Positions 11,823-22,279 of a DNA stretch of 64,000 nt are shown here, piece after piece. Below the pieces are notes generated by a model. It was not told the origin of the DNA. It ran no database searches and was given only the letters and a program-made list of their open reading frames with translations. Both the position numbers and the translations under genes were made by a program. Each line of letters opens with the position of its first letter. The first letter of the stretch is position 1. The stretch is from Terfezia claveryi (taxonomy: Eukaryota > Ascomycota > Pezizomycetes > Pezizales > Pezizaceae), in the NCBI GenBank assembly GCA_015179025.1, contig WHUX01000020.1, forward strand, positions 372,001-436,000, read 5' to 3'.

Positions 11823-13174
11823 TCATGCCGCTACCCGCCATTTCTCCTTCAGCTCCATAGGTAGCGGTTTCACCTCGTACTGGGGTGTCTCTTTCGCATC
11901 CCAATTAAGCAATGTCAGCGTTCCCTTCACACACTTGATTCTCATCCTCTCCGGACTTTTTTTCCCAAAATTAAGAATTCGCCTCAAAAGCCCCGCTAGT
12001 TTACCTAGGGACTCCCTTTGTTTCTGCTCCCATTCTGCAACGGTGGCATCATCGTCTGTCCGCTTGACGACGTTTGTAAAGACCCCTTGTTATGTACGCC
12101 AATATAAAGATTACGGGTATTGGAGAACCATCGTTGGGGTGTGCAGTCACGCTTGGTAGTTTTGAGCTCAATTATATGTTCTTGCGGGACTAGTTCCCCA
12201 GCGCGATAGATGGACAACCGCTGTCCTGAGGATGACGTTGAGGATCCAGCTGAAGGAGGTGGAATTCTGGGAGGGGATTCTTCAGGGATTTCTTTCTCCA
12301 TTCCCAGTTTAGATAACTGTTTTAACAACTTATCCATGAAGATATCTGCCAAGGGGTGGTCCGACGTTGGTGTGGTGTCGGCAGCGTTAACGATCCCTTC
12401 TTCTAGCGACGGTATTGCGATTGGATCCTGTATGACTGCCGTCGCTGGAGTCGCATCGTAGTATGCATCTGTAATATACCGAATCACCAAGTTCAATCCT
12501 CCGAACGTATACCCAACAATACGATAATGCTCCCCCATCCCTTGCATTATATCTGACGACTTCACAAACTCTTTCGCAAAAGCAAGCCCATACCCTTGAA
12601 ACCGAATAGTAGGGTCAATCACCTGACTCGTAGCTCCATCTAGGCGAGTAAAAAGGGCAGTATTGTTAACCATCTCAACACCAATGTCATAGTCTTTCCC
12701 AGATTGTCTACACACAAAGTTGTAGAGGTTTTGCAAGACATTACGGTCGCAGATGATATGGATTTCGTTGAGGTCAAATTCGGGCTGGGTAATGAGGAGA
12801 GCCTGTAGCAAGGGCTCAATTGGGCATTCGGGGAGGCGATAGGCATTCTGGGTGATAACGGTGAAACCACTATCTGGCGAGAGGATTTGCGGTAGTTTTG
12901 GTGGATTCCATTGCGAGGGGTGACCTGGCGGTTAAATCCCAACTTCGTCAGTGGTAATCATGAGGTGTGAACAAGGGTACCAGTACTCACCAGGAACCAC
13001 GATTGAGGGACTTGGATGTTCACTCTCCTCTGAAAGCCAATTATACGAGCTTAACAAGCGGAAGTTTGTCTTTGAAATGGATGAGGCCGTGTTCCTGAGA
13101 TCAAGCGGGCTCCATCGCGCGAGCATTCGGGGCGCTTCCTTTCGTACCACATTTCTTTTTATAGGGTTTGCCAT
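11823..13174 (-). CDS. Fungal 'geranylgeranyl pyrophosphate synthetase-like' family protein (one apparent frameshift)
   Basis: Exon 1 is 13174-12991, starting MANPIKRNVV. It contains LLSSYNWLSEES and ends in SIVVPG. A 66-nt intron (12990-12925, GTGAGT...CCAG) leads to exon 2, 12924-11823. Exon 2 begins with HPSQWNPP and carries IHIICDRNVLQNLYNFV, NTALFTR and GLNLVIRYITDAYY, then the block HIIELKTTKR. This order (SYNW, VPG..P..W.PP, DRN.L, NT.F.R, G.LN.VVR) is that of a large ascomycete family often labelled geranylgeranyl pyrophosphate synthetase, although no isoprenoid-synthase DDxxD motif is visible. After HNKG the frame shifts at a GGGG run (12083-12086 on +). One added base restores a normal C-terminus ending TGA at 11823 and about 428 residues. 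The biochemical role is unknown. Confidence 0.78.
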
Positions 13175-14639
13175 CTTAGTGGGCCGACAGCTAAGGTTGC
13201 GGTTTAATCAGACTCTATATCGTGTTTCTTCCACTCTGTGTACGGAGGTTGCGGCACTTGCGCACATTTAATTTATTTGTTTGGCTGAGGCCTCCAACGC
13301 TGCGCGGCATACATGGTATCACTTGGATAAAAGCCTGTCACGGGTCTGGAGCTCTGATGCTTATAGTAAATATTGTATACTTCTAGGACAGTAATCTTCG
13401 CACCTAAGCGTTGCAACCGAACACAACCCCGCAGCCAAATCTTGCAATATATAACAACAACCTGCGAGCCGATTGATGTGGGCGACGAGATGCTGGGGAC
13501 ACATGGGACATGATCTCAGAATCCACCGGTATTCCAAAGTCTACTGTCCGATTCATCTACCCACCAGTTGGGGAGTTATCGGCCAATATCGGAGTGAAGG
13601 GTCCAGGGAGGTATTTCCAAGCGCACTATCCAACGCCGATTGAAAGGCACCAACATAAAAAATTGATTCGAGCAGCTCAGTGACCATTGTTAGATGATGA
13701 GATAGCCTCTTTAAAACTTCAGTTGGGCATTGGAGCACCAATATTGGACTGAGGAGCAGTGGGGAAGGTAAATTGGAGTGGTGAGTGTTCTCTGGAAAAT
13801 CTCTGTCCAGATAAACCTCAATACAAGCATACCTAATATACTTATAGCATATATTGGTTACAAACATACCTCCAGTGTTCCCACATAGTGCAGTAAATTA
13901 AGTAAGCATATTTTGACTATAAGAATATTCTTATTTTTTTGGCTTAGTTCACCATACATGATGCTTGTAACCAGAGATGCGCGTTACTTAATTAGGCATG
14001 CTTATCGATAAGAAATAACCCCACACCCGAAGTCCGCATCGAAGGATTGCACCCATTCTCACTTCAAGCTGAACCTACAGCCAATATTACTGGGTTACAA
14101 CATGTCCTCAACGGTCAGAAAAGGCGCATTGAGCTTCTTGGACTTCAACGCAGGCGTCACCATGGGCAGCGCAGGATCACTGATTTCCTGGGTCATTCTG
14201 CGTCCGGAACCTAGTCCTCTTCTTCCTCATGATGTTCTCCTATTATTTTCCATACATACCTAGTCGCCATAGTCCCTCTTTTCTTAAGCCTGCGCTACCT
14301 TTTTTCCATATCTACTTATTTTCCCTTAATATAAGAATATATTGGTTACAAGCATACCCCACCTGGCCCCAGCGATATGCTAGTAATGAGGTTGATCCGT
14401 ATGGGTCTTTCGAACACTTGGTGAAAAGTGTTAAAAGCATTGTATCAATCTTCCCAAAAATCTGGGGATGTACACAAATGATTTGGGTTTGTTCCGTTGG
14501 GGAAGAGAAGGGACCTATGGTTGAGATGCATAGTGATCCAGAGTCCAATAGGGGTGAGGTCACAAGGAGGGTATATTTGAAGGCATTGTAGGACTACCTC
14601 CCAGAATTTTACTAAGAGGGTTGGATATTCATGCAAGAC
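13175..14639. other. Spacer with small palindromes, no supported gene
   Basis: Contains GCTTATCGATAAGAA at about 13999 (shared with about 2874) and AAGAATATTCTT at about 13921. It also holds ATAAGAATATATTGG near 14331, which recurs near 26545, suggesting worn repeat copies. The ORFs here show no family features. Confidence 0.4.
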
Positions 14640-14845
14640 AATGCCGGCCTGGCTTGCGGGGGACCGGGCTGCGGGGCCAGGCCCCCCGCGGGAGAAACAC
14701 CGGATCACATAATTACCGAAGTAAATTCTGATATATACAACGTGGAGCAAAGCATGGAATGGAATACAGCGGGATGTCTCCGGGCAGGCCAAACCCACCA
14801 GCACTGGCCAGTGGCTGGTGCACGCTATGCAACAAGCAATGCAAT
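14640..14845. repeat. GC-rich repeat, second copy inverted at about 20960-21025
   Basis: The stretch GGCCAAACCCACCAGC...GTGCACGCTATGCAA at 14786-14832 is an inverted copy of TTGCATAGTGTGCACC...GGTGGGTTTGGCC around 20958-21004. Upstream lies a GC-rich palindromic patch at about 14655-14692. Confidence 0.55.
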
Positions 14846-15064
14846 ACTTTCATTGAAGCTATCTACTTAAATACAACAAAAGTTTAACAAGCTCGTGGCT
14901 CATGAATAATGATATCTTGCGTCTCTTGAACAGGTACGCCTTCAAAGCCCATCTCCCTAGGATTCCCAGTACCAGCGGCACCTACGCTGGCGTTTGCTAG
15001 ATCGCTCTGCTACCTCCACGCCAGTTAAAGCCCTAGACCAGGTTGATCCGTGGGACTTTTTGGT

Positions 15065-15600
15065 TTGTAAAATGGGTTTTTTTATTTTATTTTAAATACT
15101 TGATACTCCTATGCGGCCCCATCAGGGGGGCCATGAGGAGCCACCCGGAAGCCCGGATGGATTCAAGGGTAAGGCAAGTTAATCTTCCAGACCCGCGCGA
15201 ACTAAATACAATTAACTATGACTGATACTGGTGAGACGAGGCCCAATGCTGTCATTAACGGACGAACCGATGACCCAGGGGGCCTGACTGAGCCTCGACC
15301 TCTGACTGAACTAAACAGTAAAAACTGAATTTTTTTTTTTTTTAAAACTAGTGACTACCTATGCGGCCCCGTAAGGGGGGCCATGAGGAGCCACCCGGAA
15401 ACCCGGGTGAGTAAAAACTGAAGATGACATCAAAAAGTAAGGAATTCGTGAAACTGAACTGGACTGAACGGAAAGATAATGGAAATCTCGTGAACTCGTA
15501 CAAAGGGGACTCGTGAAAAATTGCCGTCTGAAATAAGCTCACAAGGTGAGCTCATGGTATAGTAACTTTTGTAAAATGGGTGGTGCAGTTGATGTAACAG
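15065..15600 (-). mobile_element. Two 3' ends of a LINE (non-LTR) retrotransposon
   Basis: Two tandem copies lie on the minus strand. Each has a poly-T tract on the + strand (about 15077-15094 and 15331-15343), followed by TATGCGGCCCC...GGGGGCCATGAGGAGCCACCCGGA. The same 3' tail recurs at about 23150, 24010, 32400, 37070, 44750 and 60930 in both orientations. That fits 5'-truncated, poly(A)-tailed insertions of one LINE family. Confidence 0.75.
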
Positions 15601-16341
15601 AAGCCTCTGGTGCCAGGTCAAGATTATCTTCTGGTTCCAAATTAATAGAATGCGCCAGTTGGTAGTTATTAGGTGTCCGATATTGGAATTCTCTGGGAAT
15701 ACCTAGCTGACGCTTATGAGTAAACTGAGCTTGCAGCTGCGTGTTACAAGTTGATGGAGTAGGGCATATCGCTCCGCTTCTTCATCGTTTAGCGTTCGCT
15801 GAAATCGTCGTTGTAGGCGTAGATTGTTCACCAAGAACTCACGTCCATTGTCTTGAAGCTAGTCCACAAATGCGGTAGCTTGGTCTGAATTAATAAACTC
15901 AGTTGCAAGTGACTCCTCAGAGGTTGAACTTGCTTGACTTTACCCTCTATTAGTTCATAGCATTACAACTGATTTATGGTGTTTAGTTACCTTTGTCTTT
16001 CGCTGCCTTAATGGTTGCCCATCAAGCTCTTGATCTGGATTACGTAGTTGGATGTCTTCTAAATCCCGATAGTTTCGGCGTTGCCCATGATGGATACAAG
16101 CATAGCGGACTCGACCGGTAGTGGTGGAGCCCGCAATCTTTACTACTGCAAATCCTATAACAAATGCATAGTCCTGAAGCCGAGAGAATGCTGCATCTGG
16201 GTTGTCAAGGGTTTCCCCAGATGTTGGTGCCTGGCGATGAGAAACGGTGATGAAATCGACTGCAGATTGAACCGCCGGAATAAGAGCAGGATCAAGCCGA
16301 GCCCAGGCAGGAAGTTTTGACACTACGGCCTGATGAGCCAT
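15600..16341 (-). pseudogene. Fragment of a MULE-type transposase (N-terminal part)
   Basis: The minus-strand frame from ATG 16341-16339 (MAHQAVVSKLPAWARL) contains RLQDYAFVIGFAVVK, RVRYACIHHGQRRNYRD and a basic RQRKTKV stretch. This resembles the FAR1/WRKY-like N-terminus of fungal Mutator-type transposases. The main frame stops at 15955, and the following 350 bp carry further transposase-like pieces with stops. No catalytic domain is present. The Copia LTR starts 85 bp beyond the start codon. Confidence 0.5.
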
Positions 16342-16425
16342 CGAGAGAGTTGCTGGTGTTTGTTGTAGTTAGAACGTTTGTTGTGGTAGTCAGAGTGTTG
16401 TGTTATGATGAAGCGTTGTGTGTAG

Positions 16426-16963
16426 TGTTAGTGATTGAATGCCGTACATTCATTCATTCCGCCCATGCCTTGCTATTCCACACGCAGCGACCTTCGGCCT
16501 GCAGATCTTATGGCAAGCAACGGCCTTCTCAGGCATTGCGTGCTTCGGCCTTCACAGGCATTGCGTGCTCTGGCCTGCAGATCTTATGGCAAGCAACGGC
16601 CTTCTCAGGCATTGCGTGCTTCGGCCTTCACAGGCATTGCGTGCTCTGGCCTGCAGATCATATGGCAAGCATCGGCCTTCACAGGCATTACGTGCTTCGG
16701 CCTTCACAGGCATTGCGTGCTACTCATATGTCCTTCTTCTTCTTCACTTTCTTATGTACGTTCATTCATATATATATATCTCGTTCGTTTCCTGTTGGAT
16801 AGAGGTGAAGAATCACATAAAAACGCATCTCTTCGCTGCAATACATCTCTTCACTTCTATATACTCTTCTCTACGTGACAATCTCACTTCGCTCATTCGT
16901 ATTATCCTTCAGTGGACTTTTGGATCTCACTGCTGCCTATACCTCCCTCCTTTATCTCTTAAA
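16426..16963 (+). repeat. 5' LTR of the Copia element
   Basis: Begins TGTTAGTGATTG and ends TCTCTTAAA. It contains a ~79-bp internal tandem repeat at about 16495-16725, built from GGCCTGCAGATC...GGCAAGCA and GGCATTGCGTGCT...GGCCTTCACA segments. Confidence 0.95.
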
Positions 16964-17008
16964 GGTTCTGAGCCCTCTACGCTTTGACTCTCTACGAACA
17001 AGCACAAC

Positions 17009-17866
17009 ATGTCTTCCGAAGCAGGACCATCAAGGCAACCACGAACCCGTTCGAGAGTTCACCAAAATCAGCCTGATAGCGAAGAAGAAATCCTCGAAAC
17101 CGTTGTACTCTCGCAACCACAACCTCTAGCTATTCCACAACCACAACCTCTAGCTCCTGAAGCTACACCACCCCAAGTCCAACCGGCTTTAGCGCTTGCT
17201 GCACAAGCACCGCAAGCGGCAGTACCTATTCCTGTCCATCGGGACTTCAGGTCTAGTATTAAGCTAGAAAAGCTAGCAATTCTTGAAGGCGCAAAGAACT
17301 ATGATCTTTGGTCACAACAGATGCTGATGATCTTTGACGCTCTAGAAGCCACACAAGTAGTTGTCAACGGCTATATTCCTCCGCTCACAGCAACAGCTGC
17401 TGAAATAACACATCATAAGCATATAGAGACAGAATCTCTTCTGCTCCTTATTCAAGTTGTTTCGCAGAAAATCATGCTGCAGATTGGTAGGCATAGGTCT
17501 GCAAATAAGATCTGGCATTATCTCCGCAAAACATACTACAAAGATACCCCGTTGTCCTTTGTACATGAGATTCATGCCTTTAATTCGCTTGCTTCCACAC
17601 TTGATACCTCGCAATCAATTTCTCAGTTCATTGACACTTTCGAGATTCGATGGATGCGGTTGCACCAATTGACCTCGAATGCACGTCCTGGCAGCTTCAA
17701 GGCTGTGTATAGGACTTTGCTAGAACTTGAAGAAGCTAAGCGCGAATACCTCCTCGCTTCCTTAATCACTCACTACCCCAATGTGGTAGATAACCTGACT
17801 ACTAAGGAAAATCTCTCGTATGATGATTTGAAGGAGAGGCTAGTAGGTCTAGCACCAACTCTCTAG
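17009..17866 (+). CDS. Copia Gag-like protein
   Basis: Starts MSSEAGPSRQPRTRS and runs 285 residues. An N-terminal Pro/Gln/Ala-rich region (about residues 35-75) precedes a helical domain of the retrotransposon Gag (UBN2/DUF4219) type, with KNYDLWSQQMLMIFDAL, IWHYLRKTYY and SYDDLKERLVG. The stop is within CTC TAG C. Directly after it, the +1 frame continues with SYNGGNQTNTALLANGRPNK, the sort of sequence expected before a zinc knuckle. A +1 shift, either a mutation or translational, would be needed to extend Gag. No CCHC knuckle is visible, perhaps because the tandem array replaced it. Confidence 0.8.
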   Translation: MSSEAGPSRQPRTRSRVHQNQPDSEEEILETVVLSQPQPLAIPQPQPLAPEATPPQVQPALALAAQAPQAAVPIPVHRDFRSSIKLEKLAILEGAKNYDLWSQQMLMIFDALEATQVVVNGYIPPLTATAAEITHHKHIETESLLLLIQVVSQKIMLQIGRHRSANKIWHYLRKTYYKDTPLSFVHEIHAFNSLASTLDTSQSISQFIDTFEIRWMRLHQLTSNARPGSFKAVYRTLLELEEAKREYLLASLITHYPNVVDNLTTKENLSYDDLKERLVGLAPTL

Positions 17867-17974
17867 CTACAATGGCGGAAACCAGACCAACACGGCGCTA
17901 CTAGCCAACGGTCGCCCGAATAAGGCTAGAAGGAAGAAATTTGCGCAATCCCAGCAACAAGCCACAAAATCTCT

Positions 17975-18552
17975 ATACCAGCAAGCTTACCAGCGAGCCA
18001 GCGAGCAATCAAGCAAGCTTACCAGCGAGCTTACAAGCGAGCTTACAAGCGACTTACCAGCGAGCAATCAAGCAAGCTTACCAGCGAGCTTACCAGCGAG
18101 CAATCGTAAGCTTGCTTACCAGCGAGCTTACCAGCGAGCAATCAAGCAAGCTTACCAGCGAGCTTACCAGCGAGCAATCAACCAGCGAGCTTACCAGCGA
18201 GCAATCAAGCAAGCTTACCAGCGAGGCGAGCTTACCAGCGAGCTTACCAGCGAGCAATCAAGCAAGCTTACCAGCGAGGCGAGCTTACCAGCGAGCTTAC
18301 CAGCGAGCAATCAACCAGCGAGCTTACCAGCGAGCAATCAAGCAAGCTTACCAGCGAGCTTACCAGCGAGCTTACCAGCGAGCAATCAAGCAAGCTTACC
18401 AGCGAGCAATCAAGCAAGCTTACCAGCGAGCAATCAAGCAAGCTTACCAGCGAGCAATCAACCAGCGAGCAATCAAGCAAGCTTACCAGCGAGCTTACCA
18501 GCGAGCAATCAACCAGCGAGCTTACCAGCAAGCAATCAAGCAAGCTTACCAA
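17975..18552 (+). repeat. Tandem array of 12-bp and 24-bp units inside the Copia element
   Basis: Built from GAGCTTACCAGC (12 bp), GAGCAATCAAGCAAGCTTACCAGC in pieces (24 bp) and shorter GAGCAATCAACCAGC (15 bp) variants, in mixed order over about 580 bp. The units lack stop codons on +, so the frames stay open and give Ser/Thr/Leu/Gln-rich low-complexity translations. It sits exactly where protease and integrase should be, between Gag and RT. Confidence 0.9.
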
Positions 18553-18554
18553 GC

Positions 18555-20234
18555 TTGAGGTATGACCTAAGACCACGGAAAAAGGCTAAAATTGCTGTTA
18601 TTGCTGAAAACTTGCCAACCGATGCTGAAGCTCGACCAAGCAACCCTACCCAGCTACCAAAGGCAATCCCATATGAGCTAGCCTTGCTTGCCGCCAATAT
18701 TACCAATGAACCCAGAACTTACTTACAAGCTTCTAAAGGGCCCGATGCCCCTAAATGGTATGCGGCAATGCAAGCAGAGCTGCAAGCTTTAGCTGACCAA
18801 AACGTCTGGGACGTTGTGCCTAAACCCTCTAACCACAATATTGTTGGTTCCAAATGGGTATACAAAATAAAGCGCGATGCTGCTGGCAATATCAGCCGGT
18901 ATAAAGCAAGGTTGGTAGCACAAGGGTATTCTCAGCAACCCGGTACGGATTTTGATGAGGTTTTCGCTCCAGTCGTCAGATATGACTCACTGCGCTTGCT
19001 CATTGCCCTATCAATATGCTCAAACTGGCCAAAACCAGACCAGCTTGATATCAAGGGCGCATTCCTATATGGCTATCTTAATGAAGAAGTCTATATGCGT
19101 CTTCCTCCTGGTTTCTTCGAAGATCAGCTGGACTCATGTGCTCTATTAAAACGATCTATATATGGACTAAAACAAAGTCCAAGGCAGTGGTATGCTAGGC
19201 TGACTGGCTTCCTCATACCGCTGGGCTACAAAGCAACCAACTTTGACCCTTGCGTCTTAGTACATACCGGTCATAATATCATTATCGCAATCTATGTTGA
19301 TGATATTACTATATTTGGATCCAGTCCACTTAGACAGGAGCTAAAGGAATCGCTAAAGAGAGAATTCGATCTCAGCGATATGGGCCCTCTAAACTGGTTG
19401 CTTGGGATTCAAATAGAATGGCAACATCAAGATTCGGTGACCTTGTCCCAACACACATATATAGACCAATTACTGGCGAAATTTGGGATGGACTCTTGCA
19501 ACCCGGTCGTTCTTCCTCTCAATCCTCACTACAAGCTGGTAAAGGCTGATGAAGGAGACAATGATCTTGCTGATGTCTCCCTATACCAGCAAATTATAGG
19601 CTCTCTAATGTACCTTGTGATTGGCACACGACCTGATTTGGCATATACGGTCTCGGCACTCTCTCAATTCTCTTCGAAACCGACAACAGCTCATATGGGG
19701 GCACTCAAGCAAGTCTTGCGATACCTCAAAGGCACTCGCAACCTTAAGCTTTCATATACCCCAAACCCTATTCATTTAGCTGGCTTCTCAGATGCAGATT
19801 ATGCAGGTGATCGATCCGACCGAAAATCTACCATGGGCTACATCTTCCAGATAGCAACTAACACCATTTGCTGGCGGGCTATTAAACAGCGCTGTGTCGC
19901 TACTTCCACAGTTGAAGCCGAATACATTGCTCTCTCAACAACCGCCAAGCACCATGTGTGGCTACAGTTCGCTCTGAATGAGCTCAGAATTACTGCCCCA
20001 GCTGCTCTAAGCGCTGATAACGATGGCTCTATTGATCTGACATCTAATCCTCGAATCAGTGATAAGAGCAAACACATCGAAGTGGCTTATCATCATGTGC
20101 GAGACCTTGTTGAGTCCGGGAAACTCACGGTCCTATACGTTCCTAGCCATGATAATTTAGCTGACTTATGCACTAAACCATTTCCCCAGCCACGACTCTC
20201 TCTGCTAAGAGATCTCGTCCTAGGCAAGTCATAA
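18555..20234 (+). CDS. Copia Pol: reverse transcriptase and RNase H
   Basis: An intact frame of 559 residues. RVT_2 landmarks in order are KWVYKIKRDAAGNISRYKAR, the first catalytic Asp in LDIKGAFLYGYLNEEVYM, KSIYGLKQSPRQWY-type sequence (RSIYGLKQSPRQWY), and the catalytic YVDD box in IYVDDITIF. RNase H follows with GFSDADYAGDRSDRKSTMGY, STVEAEYIAL and DNLADLCTKPF at the end. The frame starts with TTG at 18555 and is continuous with the end of the tandem array, so translation probably relied on an upstream Gag-Pol start. The motif YDLRPRKK near the start is usual just upstream of Copia RT, which places the deletion breakpoint after integrase. Confidence 0.93.
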   Translation: MRYDLRPRKKAKIAVIAENLPTDAEARPSNPTQLPKAIPYELALLAANITNEPRTYLQASKGPDAPKWYAAMQAELQALADQNVWDVVPKPSNHNIVGSKWVYKIKRDAAGNISRYKARLVAQGYSQQPGTDFDEVFAPVVRYDSLRLLIALSICSNWPKPDQLDIKGAFLYGYLNEEVYMRLPPGFFEDQLDSCALLKRSIYGLKQSPRQWYARLTGFLIPLGYKATNFDPCVLVHTGHNIIIAIYVDDITIFGSSPLRQELKESLKREFDLSDMGPLNWLLGIQIEWQHQDSVTLSQHTYIDQLLAKFGMDSCNPVVLPLNPHYKLVKADEGDNDLADVSLYQQIIGSLMYLVIGTRPDLAYTVSALSQFSSKPTTAHMGALKQVLRYLKGTRNLKLSYTPNPIHLAGFSDADYAGDRSDRKSTMGYIFQIATNTICWRAIKQRCVATSTVEAEYIALSTTAKHHVWLQFALNELRITAPAALSADNDGSIDLTSNPRISDKSKHIEVAYHHVRDLVESGKLTVLYVPSHDNLADLCTKPFPQPRLSLLRDLVLGKS

Positions 20235-20384
20235 AAACAATCAAATTCAACACTCTTTTCCCTATACATCTTTTTTTTTCCATATCCATGGTTTTTTATA
20301 GGTTTTTTAATGAGGTTGACTTGATTGCGTACATTTAGGAAGATAGGAGGGGCTTGAGTCTAGCAAGTATGAGCTGAGGAGGGG

Positions 20385-20922
20385 TGTTAGTGATTGAATG
20401 CCGTACATTCATTCATTCCGCCCATGCCTTGCTATTCCACACGCAGCGACCTTCGGCCTGCAGATCTTATGGCAAGCAACGGCCTTCTCAGGCATTGCGT
20501 GCTTCGGCCTTCACAGGCATTGCGTGCTCTGGCCTGCAGATCTTATGGCAAGCAACGGCCTTCTCAGGCATTGCGTGCTTCGGCCTTCACAGGCATTGCG
20601 TGCTCTGGCCTGCAGATCATATGGCAAGCATCGGCCTTCACAGGCATTACGTGCTTCGGCCTTCACAGGCATTGCGTGCTACTCATATGTCCTTCTTCTT
20701 CTTCACTTTCTTATGTACGTTCATTCATGTATATATATCTCGTTCGTTTCCTGTTGGATAGAGGTGAAGAATCACATAAAAACGCATCTCTTCGCTGCAA
20801 TACATCTCTTCACTTCTATATACTCTTCTCTACGTGACAATCTCACTTCGCTCATTCGTATTATCCTTCAGTGGACTTTTGGATCTCACTGCTGCCTATA
20901 CCTCCCTCCTTTATCTCTTAAA
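20385..20922 (+). repeat. 3' LTR of the Copia element
   Basis: Same length and sequence as the 5' LTR except G at 20729, preceded by a polypurine tract at 20371-20384. Confidence 0.95.
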
Positions 20923-20929
20923 TGTAGTC

Positions 20930-21640
20930 CCGTCAGCCAACGCTAGCTGCATTACTTATTGCATAGTGTGCACCAGCCACTGGCCGGTGCCGGTGGGTTT
21001 GGCCTGCCCGGAGGCATCCCGGGAATACAGAGTACACCTTTAAATAAAAAATGCTTTTGAAGAATGTAAAATAGCCTTGGCTTTTTTTTTTTTTAAAAAA
21101 AAAATCATTTATGGGAGTAATGCATGAAAGGAGATTGAACATAAAGAAGAAGGGCCGGCAATATGTATTGTGCCCTCCTTGGGGGATTCTGACGAGGGTG
21201 GACTGGAACGAGATTTGTAGGATTAGAGGTTTTCTTCGGTTTCCTTTACACAAAGCTTGCCAGAAGAGGGGGGGCCTAATGTGAAAACGCAGAGCAGAGA
21301 TATGGGAGCGGCTTCAGTCATGCTCCTTTGGGTCATTCGGCACATGGAAGTCCCGCTTCACTTGAGTTTAGTTTTATTTTTTAATTTATATTTCAAACGG
21401 GTTTGGTTGGGGCAGGTCCTCTCGGGGTCATCTGGCATTAGCCAGTTAATGACAGCATAGAGGTTCCGTTTCACTTGAATTTATCAGAGTTCCTTTGTTT
21501 AGGTTTGGTTGGGGTGGGCTTCAGTCAGGCTTCTCGAGATCATCTGGCACTAGCCGGTTAATGACAGCATAGGGGTTCCGTTTCACTTGAGTTTATCTGA
21601 TTTCTTTTTACCTATATCTGCTTTCCCAATTGGCAGTCTT
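20930..21640 (+). repeat. LINE-derived fragments
   Basis: Contains repeated pieces found elsewhere in LINE tails: TTTTCTTCGGTTTCC...AGAAGAGGGGG (about 21228-21273, also at about 36718-36760), and two copies of CTTCAGTCAG/TCGGGGTCATCTGGCA...TTAATGACAGCAT (about 21420-21460 and 21525-21570). These are fragments only. Confidence 0.55.
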
Positions 21641-22270
21641 CATTTTGTTTGCGGTACAGAGTATATAGTCGCCAGATGTGGTGCCTTATCCTGAATCCAC
21701 CAGGGTTTCCGGGTGGCTCAGAGATCGCATATGAATAAATAAGTAATTTACTCAATGAATAGTATATAAAATATATGTAAGAATAATTCATATTTAAAAA
21801 ATAACCAATGTAGTTAAGGAAGCAGCCTCTCTCAATCATATGCGGAGAGTGTATGCCATTCATCCAAATTAGGAGTGTAAAATTTGGCAGAGCTGCTGTA
21901 GTTCACGGGTTGGATAATAAATAGCAGTTCAGTATGCCATGGATAGTTAGCAACTGATATCGATATCAATCAGGGTGAGGCTTAAGGATGATCTTACAGA
22001 ACAGCCTAGGCATTAGTTGCATCTGGGAATTTAAAGTGACACTAAGTCGCCAGCATCAAATTTGGCAATATCTTGGTAAGAATGCCTTGTGTACTGACTG
22101 AGCTCACGTTCTTGCCTGAGGTATTCCATGCACCTCTTGTGCGAGGTACCCACACTTGCATATTGACAAGTCAAGCATACGGTGGACAGGTTATTGTGTC
22201 TAGTTGAGGGTAATGATCCCACTCGACATCCATATCATCGAAATTATCAAGATACCGTAAACCTCATTTT
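21640..22270. other. Spacer with a degraded LINE tail
   Basis: Short remnant TTTCCGGGTGGCTCAG near 21706; otherwise nothing recognisable. Confidence 0.4.
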
Positions 22271-22279
22271 TCTCATACT

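Larger units (their letters stand above)
16421..20927 (+). mobile_element. Ty1/Copia LTR retrotransposon with integrase region replaced by a tandem array
   Basis: LTRs of 538 bp (16426-16963 and 20385-20922) are flanked by a 5-bp target duplication TGTAG (16421-16425, 20923-20927). I see one base difference between the LTRs (A at 16770, G at 20729), so the insertion is recent. A candidate primer-binding site GGTTCTGAGCCC follows the 5' LTR at 16964. A polypurine tract (GAGCTGAGGAGGGG) precedes the 3' LTR. Inside are a Gag frame (17009-17866), a 12/24-bp tandem array (about 17975-18552) and an RT-RNase H frame (18555-20234). No protease or integrase motif is seen, so the copy is probably not autonomous. 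Confidence 0.95.

Noticed and set aside
12005..12811. Complete 268-aa gene ending at 12005
   Set aside because: The last ~25 residues are out of frame; the family C-terminus continues in another frame to 11823.
13553..13867. 104-aa minus-strand gene
   Set aside because: No domain, and it overlaps repeat-like palindromic DNA; no supporting splice sites.
16317..16987. Three overlapping plus-strand proteins rich in GIACFGLHRHCVL-type repeats
   Set aside because: They are translations of the LTR tandem repeat and recur identically in the 3' LTR.
17975..18552. CRISPR-like array
   Set aside because: Units are directly adjacent with no unique spacers, and the context is a eukaryotic retrotransposon.
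17941..18558. 205-aa repetitive protein
   Set aside because: The frame is open only because the repeat units lack stop codons; it is part of the tandem array.
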